Of a stretch of DNA of 64,000 nt, positions 34,640-43,621 are shown piece by piece. Numbering within the stretch: position 1 is the stretch's first letter; every line of letters begins with the position of its first letter. Below the pieces are notes generated by a model. It was not told the DNA's origin, made no database searches, and saw only the letters and a list, made by a program, of their open reading frames with translations. Position numbers and translations under genes: made by a program. Source of the DNA: Hermatobates lingyangjiaoensis (lineage: Eukaryota > Arthropoda > Insecta > Hemiptera > Hermatobatidae); assembly GCA_026182355.1 (NCBI GenBank), contig JAPFBL010000070.1, positions 917,501 through 981,500 of the forward strand. The letters are read 5' to 3'.

Positions 34640-35040
34640 CATGGTATAAACACTGACTCCACAGTACCACACCCAGTCATGGTATGCCTCTATGATGTAT
34701 CTGTGCAAAGCACGAAGTGTCCCATTACACATTTTTGGAGCCCTCAAGTTTTGTAACAGCATGATTGGTGCCTCTACTTTAAGTTTTAAGTCATGAGCAG
34801 CCATGGAGTCAATAAATTCAATTGGATAATGATTTGCTTCCTTATCACTAATCACTCTCTTTTCTGAATCGTAAGTTCTTTCATCTGCTTGATATAGTGC
34901 AAGAACCTGTTTACTGATTTTTCCTGCCTGGTAATTTGTATGTGTGAGAATCGCTCCTTCATAAAGCCAGTTATTCTGAATAGATGACAGATCTTGAACT
35001 TCGGGAAACTTAGTCATACACAAACCTACTTTCAAAGTTT
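34640..35040 (-). pseudogene. Helitron/PIF1-like helicase fragment
   Basis: A minus-strand frame of about 130 codons reads NNWLYEGAILTHTNYQAGKI then SKQVLALY (residues 21-48), NHYPIEFIDSM (69-79), LKLKVEAPIMLLQNL (84-98) and KMCNGT (101-106). In Helitron RepHel proteins the C-terminal part of the SF1B helicase has 'WL-x-x-RAIL-x-x-TN', 'YP-x-EFLNS', 'L-LKVGAPVMLLRNL' and 'LCNGTR' in that order. The Gly of KVGAP is Glu here and CNGT is followed by degenerate sequence. No Rep domain or N-terminal helicase motifs are present, so it is a dead fragment. It could be the autonomous relative of the elements at 17467 and 47987, but their termini are not found around it. Confidence 0.75.
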
Positions 35041-35135
35041 CAGCTTGCTATGCCTTATGGTGGCTGAGTTTACTTAGCCACCAAAAATTGTGCTTAAATG
35101 TCAATAACTTTCCTTCAATCATCACAACAGTTGTC

Positions 35136-35185
35136 ATAACCTGAAGAAAGACACTGCGTTTAAAACTTGTTCTTCTAATAAAACA
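35136..35185 (+). repeat. Isolated CTGAAGA core
   Basis: CTGAAGA-A-AGACACTGCGTTT-AAAAC at 35141-35165. The stem is weak (A-G-A-C against G-T-T-T) and the GAAA is AAAA. It is like the other cores, but no module edge is recognised. Confidence 0.35.
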
Positions 35186-35785
35186 TATGTCAGTGCTGAC
35201 TTTATATCTCATCAAGAAATGGATAATTAAACCAAATGTTAACTAATTTCACAGGTTTTTAGTTTATGAACTACCTGTTCTTGCAAGTATGTATGACTAG
35301 AGACTTTTGTTTTCATTAAATGCAATAAAGCTGAATTTTTCATTATTTTTATCAGTTTTAATTTGAAATGTTCATGTTTGGTATAGGCTGACTTGGTTTG
35401 ATGAATAGGGTATTCAGGCGAGAATATTGTAAAATACTATAGTTTACTATTTCACTATACTTGATCAAAAACTTTTAAAATTTATAGAATTCCAAATCAA
35501 TTAAGAGGTATTCTATGTAAACAGTGAAACTGACGGCTTGAAGATAAAAACTAATAATAATAATAATAATAATGTAATTATAATGGATATAATAGACCGA
35601 AATTATCACCAATCAAAGAAGATGTTGGCTCAAACTTAGTTTCACTAGTTCTTCAACTCTCTCAGAATATTATTTCCAACATCAATTACTTCACGTTTTA
35701 TGTTTGCTCCACAAACATTTGAAATCAAATCACAATTCTACAATAATTGACTAAAAACTTTCACTTGTGCTATTGCTTAAAAGGG
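35186..35785. other. No recognised feature
   Basis: AT-rich sequence with a short (AAT)n run at 35552-35572. Confidence 0.35.
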
Positions 35786-35789
35786 AAAC

Positions 35790-36095
35790 AAAGAGGCCAG
35801 GTTAGCTGAGTATTTAAAGTTCTCGCCTCTGAACTGGCAGGTCCGTGGTTCGATACCCACTCTGACCCTTGATTTCAGGGTCACGAAAGCATGTCGCGTC
35901 TCGGAGAGGATGTTAAACCATTGGTCCCCAGCCTGTACTATGTCAGGTACTCGTTAAAGATCCCTACTCTAAATACACTTGAATCAGGCAAATTTAGGAC
36001 TTCTAATATAGAATCCATCTTCATTGGGAGATGCAATATTCCCTGGAGGAATCAGTATAGGAGAGCTATGCTGATTTTCTCAGTCTCTCTTCCCC
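35790..36095 (+). repeat. tRNA-headed SINE
   Basis: GGCCAGGTTAGCTGAGTATT (A-box region), GGTCCGTGGTTCGATACCCA (B box), then CTCGGAGAGGATGTTAAACC, GTCAGGTACTCGTTAAAGAT and CTCTAAATACACTTGA. Its 3' part (CCATCTTCATTGGGAGATGC, GGAATCAGTATAGGAG) follows the 4867 fragment rather than the AACCT-tailed copies, so at least two 3' subtypes exist. Confidence 0.75.
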
Positions 36096-36099
36096 ATAC

Positions 36100-39000
36100 A
36101 TAAAAAAAATCTGGAGTGGCCTACACTCATTTTTGCTATAAGTAAACATATTATAAACTTCTTCGGTATATAATATATAATGTCCTATTTAGGCATAATA
36201 TAAATGTTTAAATGGAAAAGGTTTTTTAGTTTTTCTTTCCTGGAGATAGTACTGACTGTGACTTTTCCACTTATCAATATATAACTTGTTTTTTTTTTAT
36301 ATCACAATAAGTACAGCAGTAATAACATTTTTGAAAAGCAAAAGTGTAGATTTCGTGTTACAAAATAATCTCTTACAGGAGAACATGGCTTGTACTCCAA
36401 TAGCTATTGGATCACTTACATAGTTTATCAGATCTCCTTTTACATTGAAGATTTAAGACAAAGTTTCCCATTTAAAACTTGGAAATGTTCCTATTTTCTA
36501 AATCAATATAATTAAATGGAAAAAGAATCTGAAAAATATATCGCTGGTGATCCAATAGTCTAGAATGAAAATCCCCTGATTTTTTTTTAATCCTAGTTAT
36601 ACTGTAAATGTTGTTATGTTATGAAATGTTATTTTCAAAGGTTAATTTCAATAAATTATTACCAAATCGTTGTTGAGAGAATCAGTTTAAAACGATGTTA
36701 AGTTAGAATGCAACCCAATACGTTTGATGTTTTATTAGTGAGAATTTTCTTTGAAAATTGAAAATAATTCCATTGAAAATAAATGTTTATTAAATGAATT
36801 ACCATGTCCTCTGTACCAGCTATTCGACAGCAAAGTGAATTTGAGTTAGCATAAAAGTTCCAGAAATCAGTATGAATATATCCTATCACAAAGTGGATGG
36901 TTTATTCAATTAGTATTCAATTAAAGAAACAACTATTTGGCGCAGCTTACATGTAGTAAATTTTGCACTCAACTATGCTATCAGTAAATATATTCTCAAA
37001 CTTCTTTGAGAATATATATAATTTCATACATATGGAGACTGTACAGATAGTGATACACCCAGTTTTAATATATATACACTTATAATTGATTATCACACAA
37101 ATGATACGTACGAGTATAATATTTTTGATATTACTACAGAAATAACATTTTGGCAAAGCCAAAGCCAAACAACTTATTACCAAATAATTTCTTACAGGAG
37201 AATATGACGTTTGCTATTACAGTCAGTGGATCTCATACATGGCCATCTATAGCACTATATTGCCAGTGAATTTGTTACATTTAATGTTGTTTATCTGACC
37301 TTCTTCTATATTAAAAGTTTATTTTGGTAAATTCACTGAAAAAATATGGAGTGGCCTACACAACACTTCACCACATTACTAACTTAAACATAATATCAAA
37401 CTTCTTGGGTATATAATATATAATATCCCATTTAGGCATAATATAAATTCCTACATGAAAAATGTTTATTAGTCTTTCTTTTCTGGAGGTAGTAATGATA
37501 GTGATTTATCCACTCATCAATATACACGCTTATTTTGTTATATATCACCACTGATGCCATAATACCTTTAGTAAAACTACAGCAGTAATAACATTTTTGA
37601 AAAGCAAAAAGGTAGATTTCGTATACGATATTACTCTTACAAGAGACCATCGCTTTTGTTCCAATAACCAGTGGATCACTTACATAGTTTATTTAACCTC
37701 CTTCTACATTTGAAGATTTAAGTCAATGGTTCCCATTGTCTGGGGGCCAGGCTAGCTCAGTGGTTACGTGCTTACCTCTGAACTGATAGGACCGGGGTTC
37801 AATCCTCACCTCGCCCTCGATTTATTCACGCGGGAGGTGAATAAATCTGAGCACGTCGTCCCTCGGAAAAGGACGTCAAACCGTCTGTCCCGAGCCTGTA
37901 CGATGTCAGGTACTCGTTAAAGATCCCTACTCTAAATACATTTGAGTTAGGCAAAATTTAGGGCTCCCACTGTAGAATCAATCTTCATTGTGTTGTATCA
38001 CAAAGGGCCAATGCTTGGCCTACGTGTGTTCCCTTGTGGGACTGCCACTGCAACCTAACCTATACTGGGAATTTTATGGCATGCTAGAGTTTTCTCAAAA
38101 CCCACTTTTCTTTCTCTTAGTCAAAAGTAATGAAAATCCAATTTATTCTGAGTAAGTGTTTTTTTTCCCACGTGCTGTACCCTGTTATAAGTTTGCTGTA
38201 AATGTATATTGAGAAAATTTATTGGTAATTAGCTACTTTTTCATTCTCAAATCAAATTCAAAGCAGACTTTTCAGTATAATTTTAAATTTAAGACCTGGA
38301 AGCTTGAAATATTTAAAAATAAATGAATGAACTATTAGACTAGAATAGTGAAAAAAATGGATATTAGTCAAAAACATATTATCTTCTATGTTCTTATATA
38401 TGCTCTTCTATAGGACGAAAAAGTTCATTCCAAAAACTTCTATATTACCCAATAATAATGTCATTCATAAACGTAAAAAGAAAGGCATCTGATATTAAGC
38501 TTTGTAGAATGGTGCAACATATAAATTGATTAGAACATTTTGTTGGACAAACCCATCATACCATTAAAAGAATCAGAAATTATATATTTGGTATGCTCAT
38601 TTGTCGTTAATTTATTACATATAAGAATTTACTTCTTACATCACATATAAGTCATTAAATCATTTAAAAAATTTCATTTTACCTCTAAACATTATATTAT
38701 TTCGGTGAATTAACTGAAAAAAATTCTAAGTCAATGTAAACAATGTAAAAAAATATCAACAATTCGAGAAGTATAACAGGTGATCCCTCAGTCTAGGATA
38801 AACAAACAATTTTTATAGCTTTATTTCTCATTGCTGTGATCGAAATTTCATGAATTTTTTTTGTAAATTGCCAATTTTTTCTCCATTTATGATCAAATTT
38901 TCATGATTTTTAATGAGCCGTTTAGAGTCAAAAAAACATTTTCTGAAAACAGAAATCGTACCTTAGACCTCCTATGGTGAATGATATTTTGAAAAAAAAA

Positions 39001-39570
39001 TATTTCAAGTCATTTTCGACATAATATTCTATTTTTAAGCGTAGTTTCATTTTGATCAGTCGAACGATTTAGCTTGTATCGCTCTCACAAGCTTTGAGAT
39101 TGAAGTATAAGTCAACATTTTTATTTTTGATTGAAAAAAAAAATATTTTCCGTTGTTTCATAATTCTAAGTATATTTCTACTTTATTCCATTTCTTCTTT
39201 CAATGATATTACCAAAATTTCAAAACTCTAGAGTTAGCAGTTTAGGAGAGAAAAATGTTTCCTAAAAACTGGATTTTGGCAAAAAAAAGTGACTTTCCCG
39301 TCATGCATAATTCAATTCTTCCCAAACAATAGGGATCATCTATACTATAGGGCCCATTTTGATGTAAAATATCAACTCATATTCTGGACCGTAGCGTGGT
39401 AACAAGCAATGCTGACACACTCACCCACCCACCCACCCACACACACACACAGACATCATCGCAAAAATATCATAAAACGACTTTGGGACGTCAAAACCTA
39501 TAATTACGTCAAAATCTCTAGATTGATTTTTTTCACGATCACTATACTTTACTTATAGTAAAGCAAAAAG
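36100..39570 (+). repeat. Family X, longest copy (interrupted by a SINE)
   Basis: Begins TCTGGAGTGGCCTACACTCA + TTTTTGCTATAAGTAAAC and ends CTTTACTTATAGTAAAGCAA. The first 380 bases recur, diverged, at 36940-37260 and again at 37340-37740, so the outer arm is present three times in tandem. A SINE splits the third arm at 37741. Past 38065 the order is TGGCATGCTAGAG, TGTATATTGAGAAAA, AGGTGATCCCTCAG, then the inner core with AGAGTCAAAAAAACATTTTC and (CCCA)n(CA)n. No transposase frame is present. Confidence 0.7.
37741..38066 (+). repeat. tRNA-headed SINE inserted in family X
   Basis: Head GGCCAGGCTAGCTCAGTGGT, B box GGGGTTCAATCCTC, a body with the fold-back TTATTCACGCGGGAGGTGAATAA, GTCAGGTACTCGTTAAAGAT, and a 3' end CTGCAACCTAACCTA. 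It is close to the 61700 copy over its whole length, so both are fairly young. Confidence 0.85.
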
Positions 39571-39574
39571 GAAC

Positions 39575-39960
39575 TTAGGGTAAAAAATTCTTTTTATGGA
39601 ATCAAGAGAGGAAGAACTAATGAATTATATGCACTCAAACCTTTCAGTGTATTTGTTCGAAGAGGATACTGTACCGTATTGAATCCAATATGTTCCGAAT
39701 GTATTAATCTGAGGCAACCAATACTTTTGATACACTTTCAGTTTAACTTTTTTGAAGAAATTCTTTAACCTAACGAAAAAATAATGCTTGAAAATTAACA
39801 ATTTTAAAATTTTATTATCATAGAAATATAAAAATAAATAATTAATTGAAACTTTCTTAATTCTAATTAAAACAATTAATTAGCAATGCTACTTATTTGC
39901 AAAATACGTATCAATATATATAGCTACTAACTTCATTTCAACAAATTAACCATGTAAAAT
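39575..39960. other. No recognised feature
   Basis: AT-rich sequence between family X and a tRNA-like fragment. Confidence 0.35.
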
Positions 39961-39969
39961 CAAGTCACG

Positions 39970-40055
39970 ACAACTAGGGTTAAGGGATTCGAACCCAGAC
40001 CTCCATCGCCGAAGTATGTGACCTTGCTGTCTCAGCAATCAAGGTGGTGTCTACA
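39970..40055 (-). repeat. tRNA-like SINE head
   Basis: The minus strand reads TTGATTGCTGAGACAGCAAG (A-box region) and GTCTGGGTTCGAATCCCTTA (a perfect B box core GGTTCGAATCC) about 45 bases later. No 7-bp acceptor pairing is evident and no known SINE body follows, so it is a relic or a different SINE family rather than a tRNA gene. Confidence 0.5.
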
Positions 40056-40400
40056 CAATGATTGATGTATTCTATAATAATTGTAAAACATTTGTCAACA
40101 TGGGTACCAGTCAGTATTTTATAAGCATAAAATTAAGATTGATCTTGATTCGGAAATTGATCTTAATAAGAAATCTATGGTTTATATTGGTTGCAATAAT
40201 TGTTCTTTAGATAATAAAACATTGAGGTTTACTCTCCTCAAGAATGTTAAGATAGGCAAGAATGTGGGAACAGCTGGTGGAATTTCAGCTATTGCATTCC
40301 TTCTCCCAAGGCTCTTTATGTCAGTTAACAAAATAACTTATGAATAATGGAGAGGAAAGTGGGAGTTTGGATATAACAATAACTTTATAGCATCATGTGT
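40056..40400. other. No recognised feature
   Basis: AT-rich sequence without motifs. Confidence 0.3.
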
Positions 40401-40414
40401 TTTATGTGAAAACA

Positions 40415-40760
40415 CATTGTGTTCTTCAGTGAAACACAGAAACACAAAACCAACACTATGCACACCACATAACACAACACAGACATACAACATGTATCTC
40501 TCGCGTAGACAACATGTATACAGCATGTACACAACGAACACCACGCAAACCATGAACACAACATACAAATGCAGAAAGAGAGGACGATACAACACGTACA
40601 CAATACAAACACAAAACCAACAAACACCACGCACATCACATAATACAAACACACACACTTACACACAGAGATAGCACGTACACAACAAACACACATGGGC
40701 ACACATACACAAAAACATGCTCGAAACTAATACACAGAGGCAGAAATAGATATAACATGC
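40415..40760. repeat. AC-rich cryptic simple sequence
   Basis: The + strand is dominated by ACACAA, ACACAC, CATACA and AACACC variants without a fixed period. Frames on both strands (up to 106 codons, Cys/Val-rich on minus, Thr/Asn-rich on plus) follow from this bias and do not represent genes. Confidence 0.75.
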
Positions 40761-41395
40761 GCATTGACATTCACAAATACATTCAGCTCACAATGTACAC
40801 GCTCGGGTGCCCAGCCATACATTCAGACTTGAAACATCCGATCTTTGAAGCAATAGTGTGCTTTGAATTGATTAAGAAGCTATTTAAACAAGAATATATT
40901 AAAATGAATCCCAATATATCAATTGATTCAATCAATAACCCAGGCATTTGGCATCAACTCCAAAAATAAAACAATAGTTTACTACATCTATTTAGAAAAT
41001 AAGAAATGAAATGGACAAAAGAACACGTAGAAAAAGTGAGCACTAAGCATACACAATGAAGAAGACATATCAGAGTAGTGCAGCCTCTCCTAGACCTTAC
41101 AGAAGGATTAATTGAAGGAAATAACTGAAAATAAAATGTGAAGAGATATGGTGCAAACTCTCGAAAAGAGTACAAGCAGTGAAATATTTCCCTGACACAT
41201 TCACCAGGAAGAAAGTTGACACTATACCAAGAAACTACAAACTGACTCAGGAAATGACTGGACACAGTAGCCCAAAAAATACAGTTAGTAGGTCCATGCG
41301 TGCGGTCCCAGTTACCCGCAGTTAAATGCCTAGCGAAGACTTCGTTATTCCGCCAATGGTTATACAGTTTAAACAGTTCCTCTGTGAAATAAGAT
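40761..41395. other. Unrecognised, moderately balanced sequence
   Basis: Less AT-biased than most gaps, A-rich on the + strand. Frames at 40757-40969 (+) and 40954-41265 (-) show no recognisable domain. This may be an old retroelement body. Confidence 0.3.
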
Positions 41396-41399
41396 TATT

Positions 41400-41790
41400 G
41401 GCAGAAAATATGAGCCTCACTTTGCAGTGATCTCCTGTTCCCTTTCTATTATTGTTTTTTGTGGTGGTTGGGTGTTGGTTTTGTCTATTATCTGCTACGG
41501 AAATTGAATTTATTTTAATTGATACTCTCATTTGTCTTCTATGAAAAGCAGCCTTTGTCTTCATGTCAATGGGGGTACAGGTTGCACAGTCCATCTTGAT
41601 AAAAAGATGTTGACACTCGACTGCAACTTCTTCACATAGAGACCCATTGGGTTCGTTATGGTTCCTCTTCAGTCGGTTGTTGTTACTGCTCTTGGTGGAT
41701 GGCTGGTTGAAGGTCAAAAATTCTGCACTGTTGACCTGGTGGTGGTATTTACGACATGTTTCAACCATTCTCTGGTTATCTTCAGGCCTG
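41400..41790 (-). repeat. Dispersed repeat I, copy 2
   Basis: Closely matches 6398-6812. The minus strand starts with CTGAAGA-T-AACC AGAGAAT GGTT-GAAAC (41759-41785). The ATG in the loop opens a 148-codon frame: MVETCRKYHHQVNSAEFLTF, SNNNRLKRNHNEPNGSLCEE, VECQHLFIKMDCATC. The first 45 codons are conserved in copy 1 with several conservative changes (K/R, L/M), but the frame breaks there. I do not recognise the peptide. It lies about 150 bases left of the Gypsy 3' LTR. Confidence 0.6.
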
Positions 41791-41794
41791 AAGA

Positions 41795-41942
41795 TAATAA
41801 TATAATAAATATATAAAATTTATATAATTTTAAAATATATATAAATATTTAAAATATATAAATATATAAAATAAATTAATATATAAAAATAATAAATAAT
41901 AATATTTACAAGAATAAGGCACTACTTTAATATATATATATA
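41795..41942. repeat. AT-rich tract ending in (TA)n, Gypsy insertion target
   Basis: Almost pure A+T. The last 14 bases are (TA)7, directly followed by the Gypsy LTR. The right flank of the element (47078 on) is also (TA)n, so the target-site duplication cannot be read unambiguously. Confidence 0.8.
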
Positions 41943-42124
41943 AGTTACGCGTGTCCGGGTAATGAATAGGTTTTTAAAAAAAAGGAATTTAAATAAACTA
42001 GCTCGCACGTGATTGAAGACAAGAATCGAGTTTATTAGTCAGCTCCTTCTGTTTATACTCGTAGGAGAGGCAATGTTGATCTGGACTTCAACCCTCTAGT
42101 CTCTCGCGGGCGGCCGGCATTACT
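41943..42124 (-). repeat. Gypsy 3' LTR (182 bp)
   Basis: Same sequence as the 5' LTR plus 6 bases around 42059-42064. Its inner edge abuts the purine tract at 42125-42136. Its outer edge abuts (TA)n. Confidence 0.9.
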
Positions 42125-42136
42125 GCCCCCTCCCAG
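42125..42136 (-). other. Polypurine tract
   Basis: The minus strand reads ACTGGGAGGGGGC immediately before the 3' LTR (AGTAATG). This is the usual position and composition of the plus-strand primer. Confidence 0.75.
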
Positions 42137-42381
42137 TCCTTATCAACAATGCTCTCCGTACAAGTGTCTGAGTTATATCATAAAATAACAAAACAAAACT
42201 TGACTCTAAACATAAGAAATGAATATAATGTTTTAACATTCAAAAATAAAATGACGTCCACACAAGTAACTGAATTAACATTGTTTATAGAAATTACAGA
42301 AATAACAAAAGATGAACTTCTATGATTATTTGTACAAAACAAAAATAACAAAATTAACAAAGGTAAACACACATAACTACA

Positions 42382-42714
42382 CTATATCGTTCGCACCATT
42401 GGTGGGATTTTCCTTCTCACCCGTCGCAGTTCCTGAAAATGAACTATTTCTTGTTTCAGGGTGTCCGTTCCTATCCTCCATATCTGTGCTCTGTACCGTG
42501 GTAACGTTGCGAGTACTTCGTATGGCCCTACGTATCTCGGGTCCGATTTCCTTCGCTTCTGCCTATTCAGTTTATATACGAAGTCCCCTTCTTGTATCAA
42601 CCCTACTGCTTTCTTCTGCTTTCCTTTGATTATATTGCTTGGTCCATCTTTCTTTTGCTGCTTTGACTCTATTATGTAACCTTTGTGGATCCGCTTCCTT
42701 TTTCCGCAATTCAA
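42382..42714 (-). CDS. pol: Gypsy integrase C-terminal GPY/F domain, in a third frame
   Basis: Continues the integrase after another +1 displacement: GLIQEGDFVYKLNRQKRRKS, DPRYVGPYEVLATLPRYRAQ, IWRIGTDTL and VHFQELRR. The GPY motif and the 'V-x-x-LR' ending are those of the Gypsy integrase C-terminus, which binds DNA. It overlaps the core frame over 42572-42714. No known element switches frame inside integrase, so a small indel is the simplest explanation. The apparent N-terminal part before about GKQKKAV is probably read in the wrong frame. Confidence 0.85.
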   Translation of the reverse strand: MNCGKRKRIHKGYIIESKQQKKDGPSNIIKGKQKKAVGLIQEGDFVYKLNRQKRRKSDPRYVGPYEVLATLPRYRAQIWRIGTDTLKQEIVHFQELRRVRRKIPPMVRTI

Positions 42715-43621
42715 ATGGTGTTGCCTCTGTGGTCGAGTGAATACTACTGTTGTATGCTAGGACCGCTCTGGCCATTGCCACATGACCCTTTATGTTTTTT
42801 GCATCAGCCAATAACTGCAAGTGTTCCGTTAGAGTGTTATGTAGTCTCTCTATTGCTCCGTGGGACCTTGGATGACCCGGTGTACACCAATGGGGGTTTA
42901 TATTGAATTCTTTTAACAGGGTTTTTATTTTAAGGTTGTTGAACTCTCGCCCTCTGTCCATATAGATCGTTCTCGGGCAGTCAAACGTGGCCAAATACGA
43001 CAGCAATGCCTCCTCTGTACTTTCACTTGATTTACTTGTTAGTGGCCATGCTGAGGCTAACTTCGTTAGTCTATCTATTGTTGTTAAATATTTGTTTCCG
43101 TCGTATGTAAATATATCAATTTCTAGCTCCTCAAAGGGTCCCTCGGGCGTCTGACTTTGTAATAATGGAGGTACAAGTGGTACTCTTTCATACTTCCTCC
43201 TTTTGCATATTTCACAGTCCTTTATCACTTGGGCTATCCTCTTGCCCATTTGGAGCCAGTAATGCGACCTCTGTAGATGTTTAAGGGTCTCTGTGACACC
43301 ACGATGGTTGGTTTTTCCCCTGTGATAATTTAGGATGACCTTTTTCTGCTGCTCTTCGTCTTCTACCGTTTCTACCTGGTTCTTACAGATTATGAAATGA
43401 GCTCCTTGTCTCAGCTCTCTTTCCTGAATTAGTCGGAGTAGTCTATTTTCAAGTTCTTGTGATTCTATAAAGAAATGGTATACCTTTCCTGGCACTGTTA
43501 GTTGGTTTATGACTGTACTTAATTGTTCGTTGTTCGCTTTCGTTCCTCCTGTAATAATATTTATTTTTAAGTGGCCATATTTGTGCAATTGGGTGTTTAT
43601 TATTTCTTCTTGTGTCGTCTT
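42572..43621 (-). CDS. pol: Gypsy integrase: zinc-binding and catalytic core
   Basis: Inserts the cDNA into the genome. The frame carries the HHCC zinc domain (NYHRGKTNHRG ... CEIC), then the catalytic triad: Asp in LEIDIFTYDG, Asp in IYMDRGREFNN, Glu in GAIERLHNTL. The spacing is normal for Gypsy integrases and no residue is missing. It overlaps the end of the RT frame by about 170 bases with no start codon of its own near the domain edge, so it needs a frame switch or derives from a one-base insertion. Its own frame is lost just before the C-terminal domain and ends at 42572. Confidence 0.9.
   Translation of the reverse strand, partial: KTTQEEIINTQLHKYGHLKINIITGGTKANNEQLSTVINQLTVPGKVYHFFIESQELENRLLRLIQERELRQGAHFIICKNQVETVEDEEQQKKVILNYHRGKTNHRGVTETLKHLQRSHYWLQMGKRIAQVIKDCEICKRRKYERVPLVPPLLQSQTPEGPFEELEIDIFTYDGNKYLTTIDRLTKLASAWPLTSKSSESTEEALLSYLATFDCPRTIYMDRGREFNNLKIKTLLKEFNINPHWCTPGHPRSHGAIERLHNTLTEHLQLLADAKNIKGHVAMARAVLAYNSSIHSTTEATPFELRKKEADPQRLHNRVKAAKERWTKQYNQRKAEESSRVDTRRGLRI

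Noticed and set aside
40338..40702. Cys/Val-rich 105-codon frames on the minus strand
   Set aside because: The region is AC-biased low-complexity DNA, so long stop-free frames are expected.
42137..42381. An env-like gene in the Gypsy element
   Set aside because: Only about 245 bases lie between integrase and the polypurine tract, and no open frame of useful length is present.
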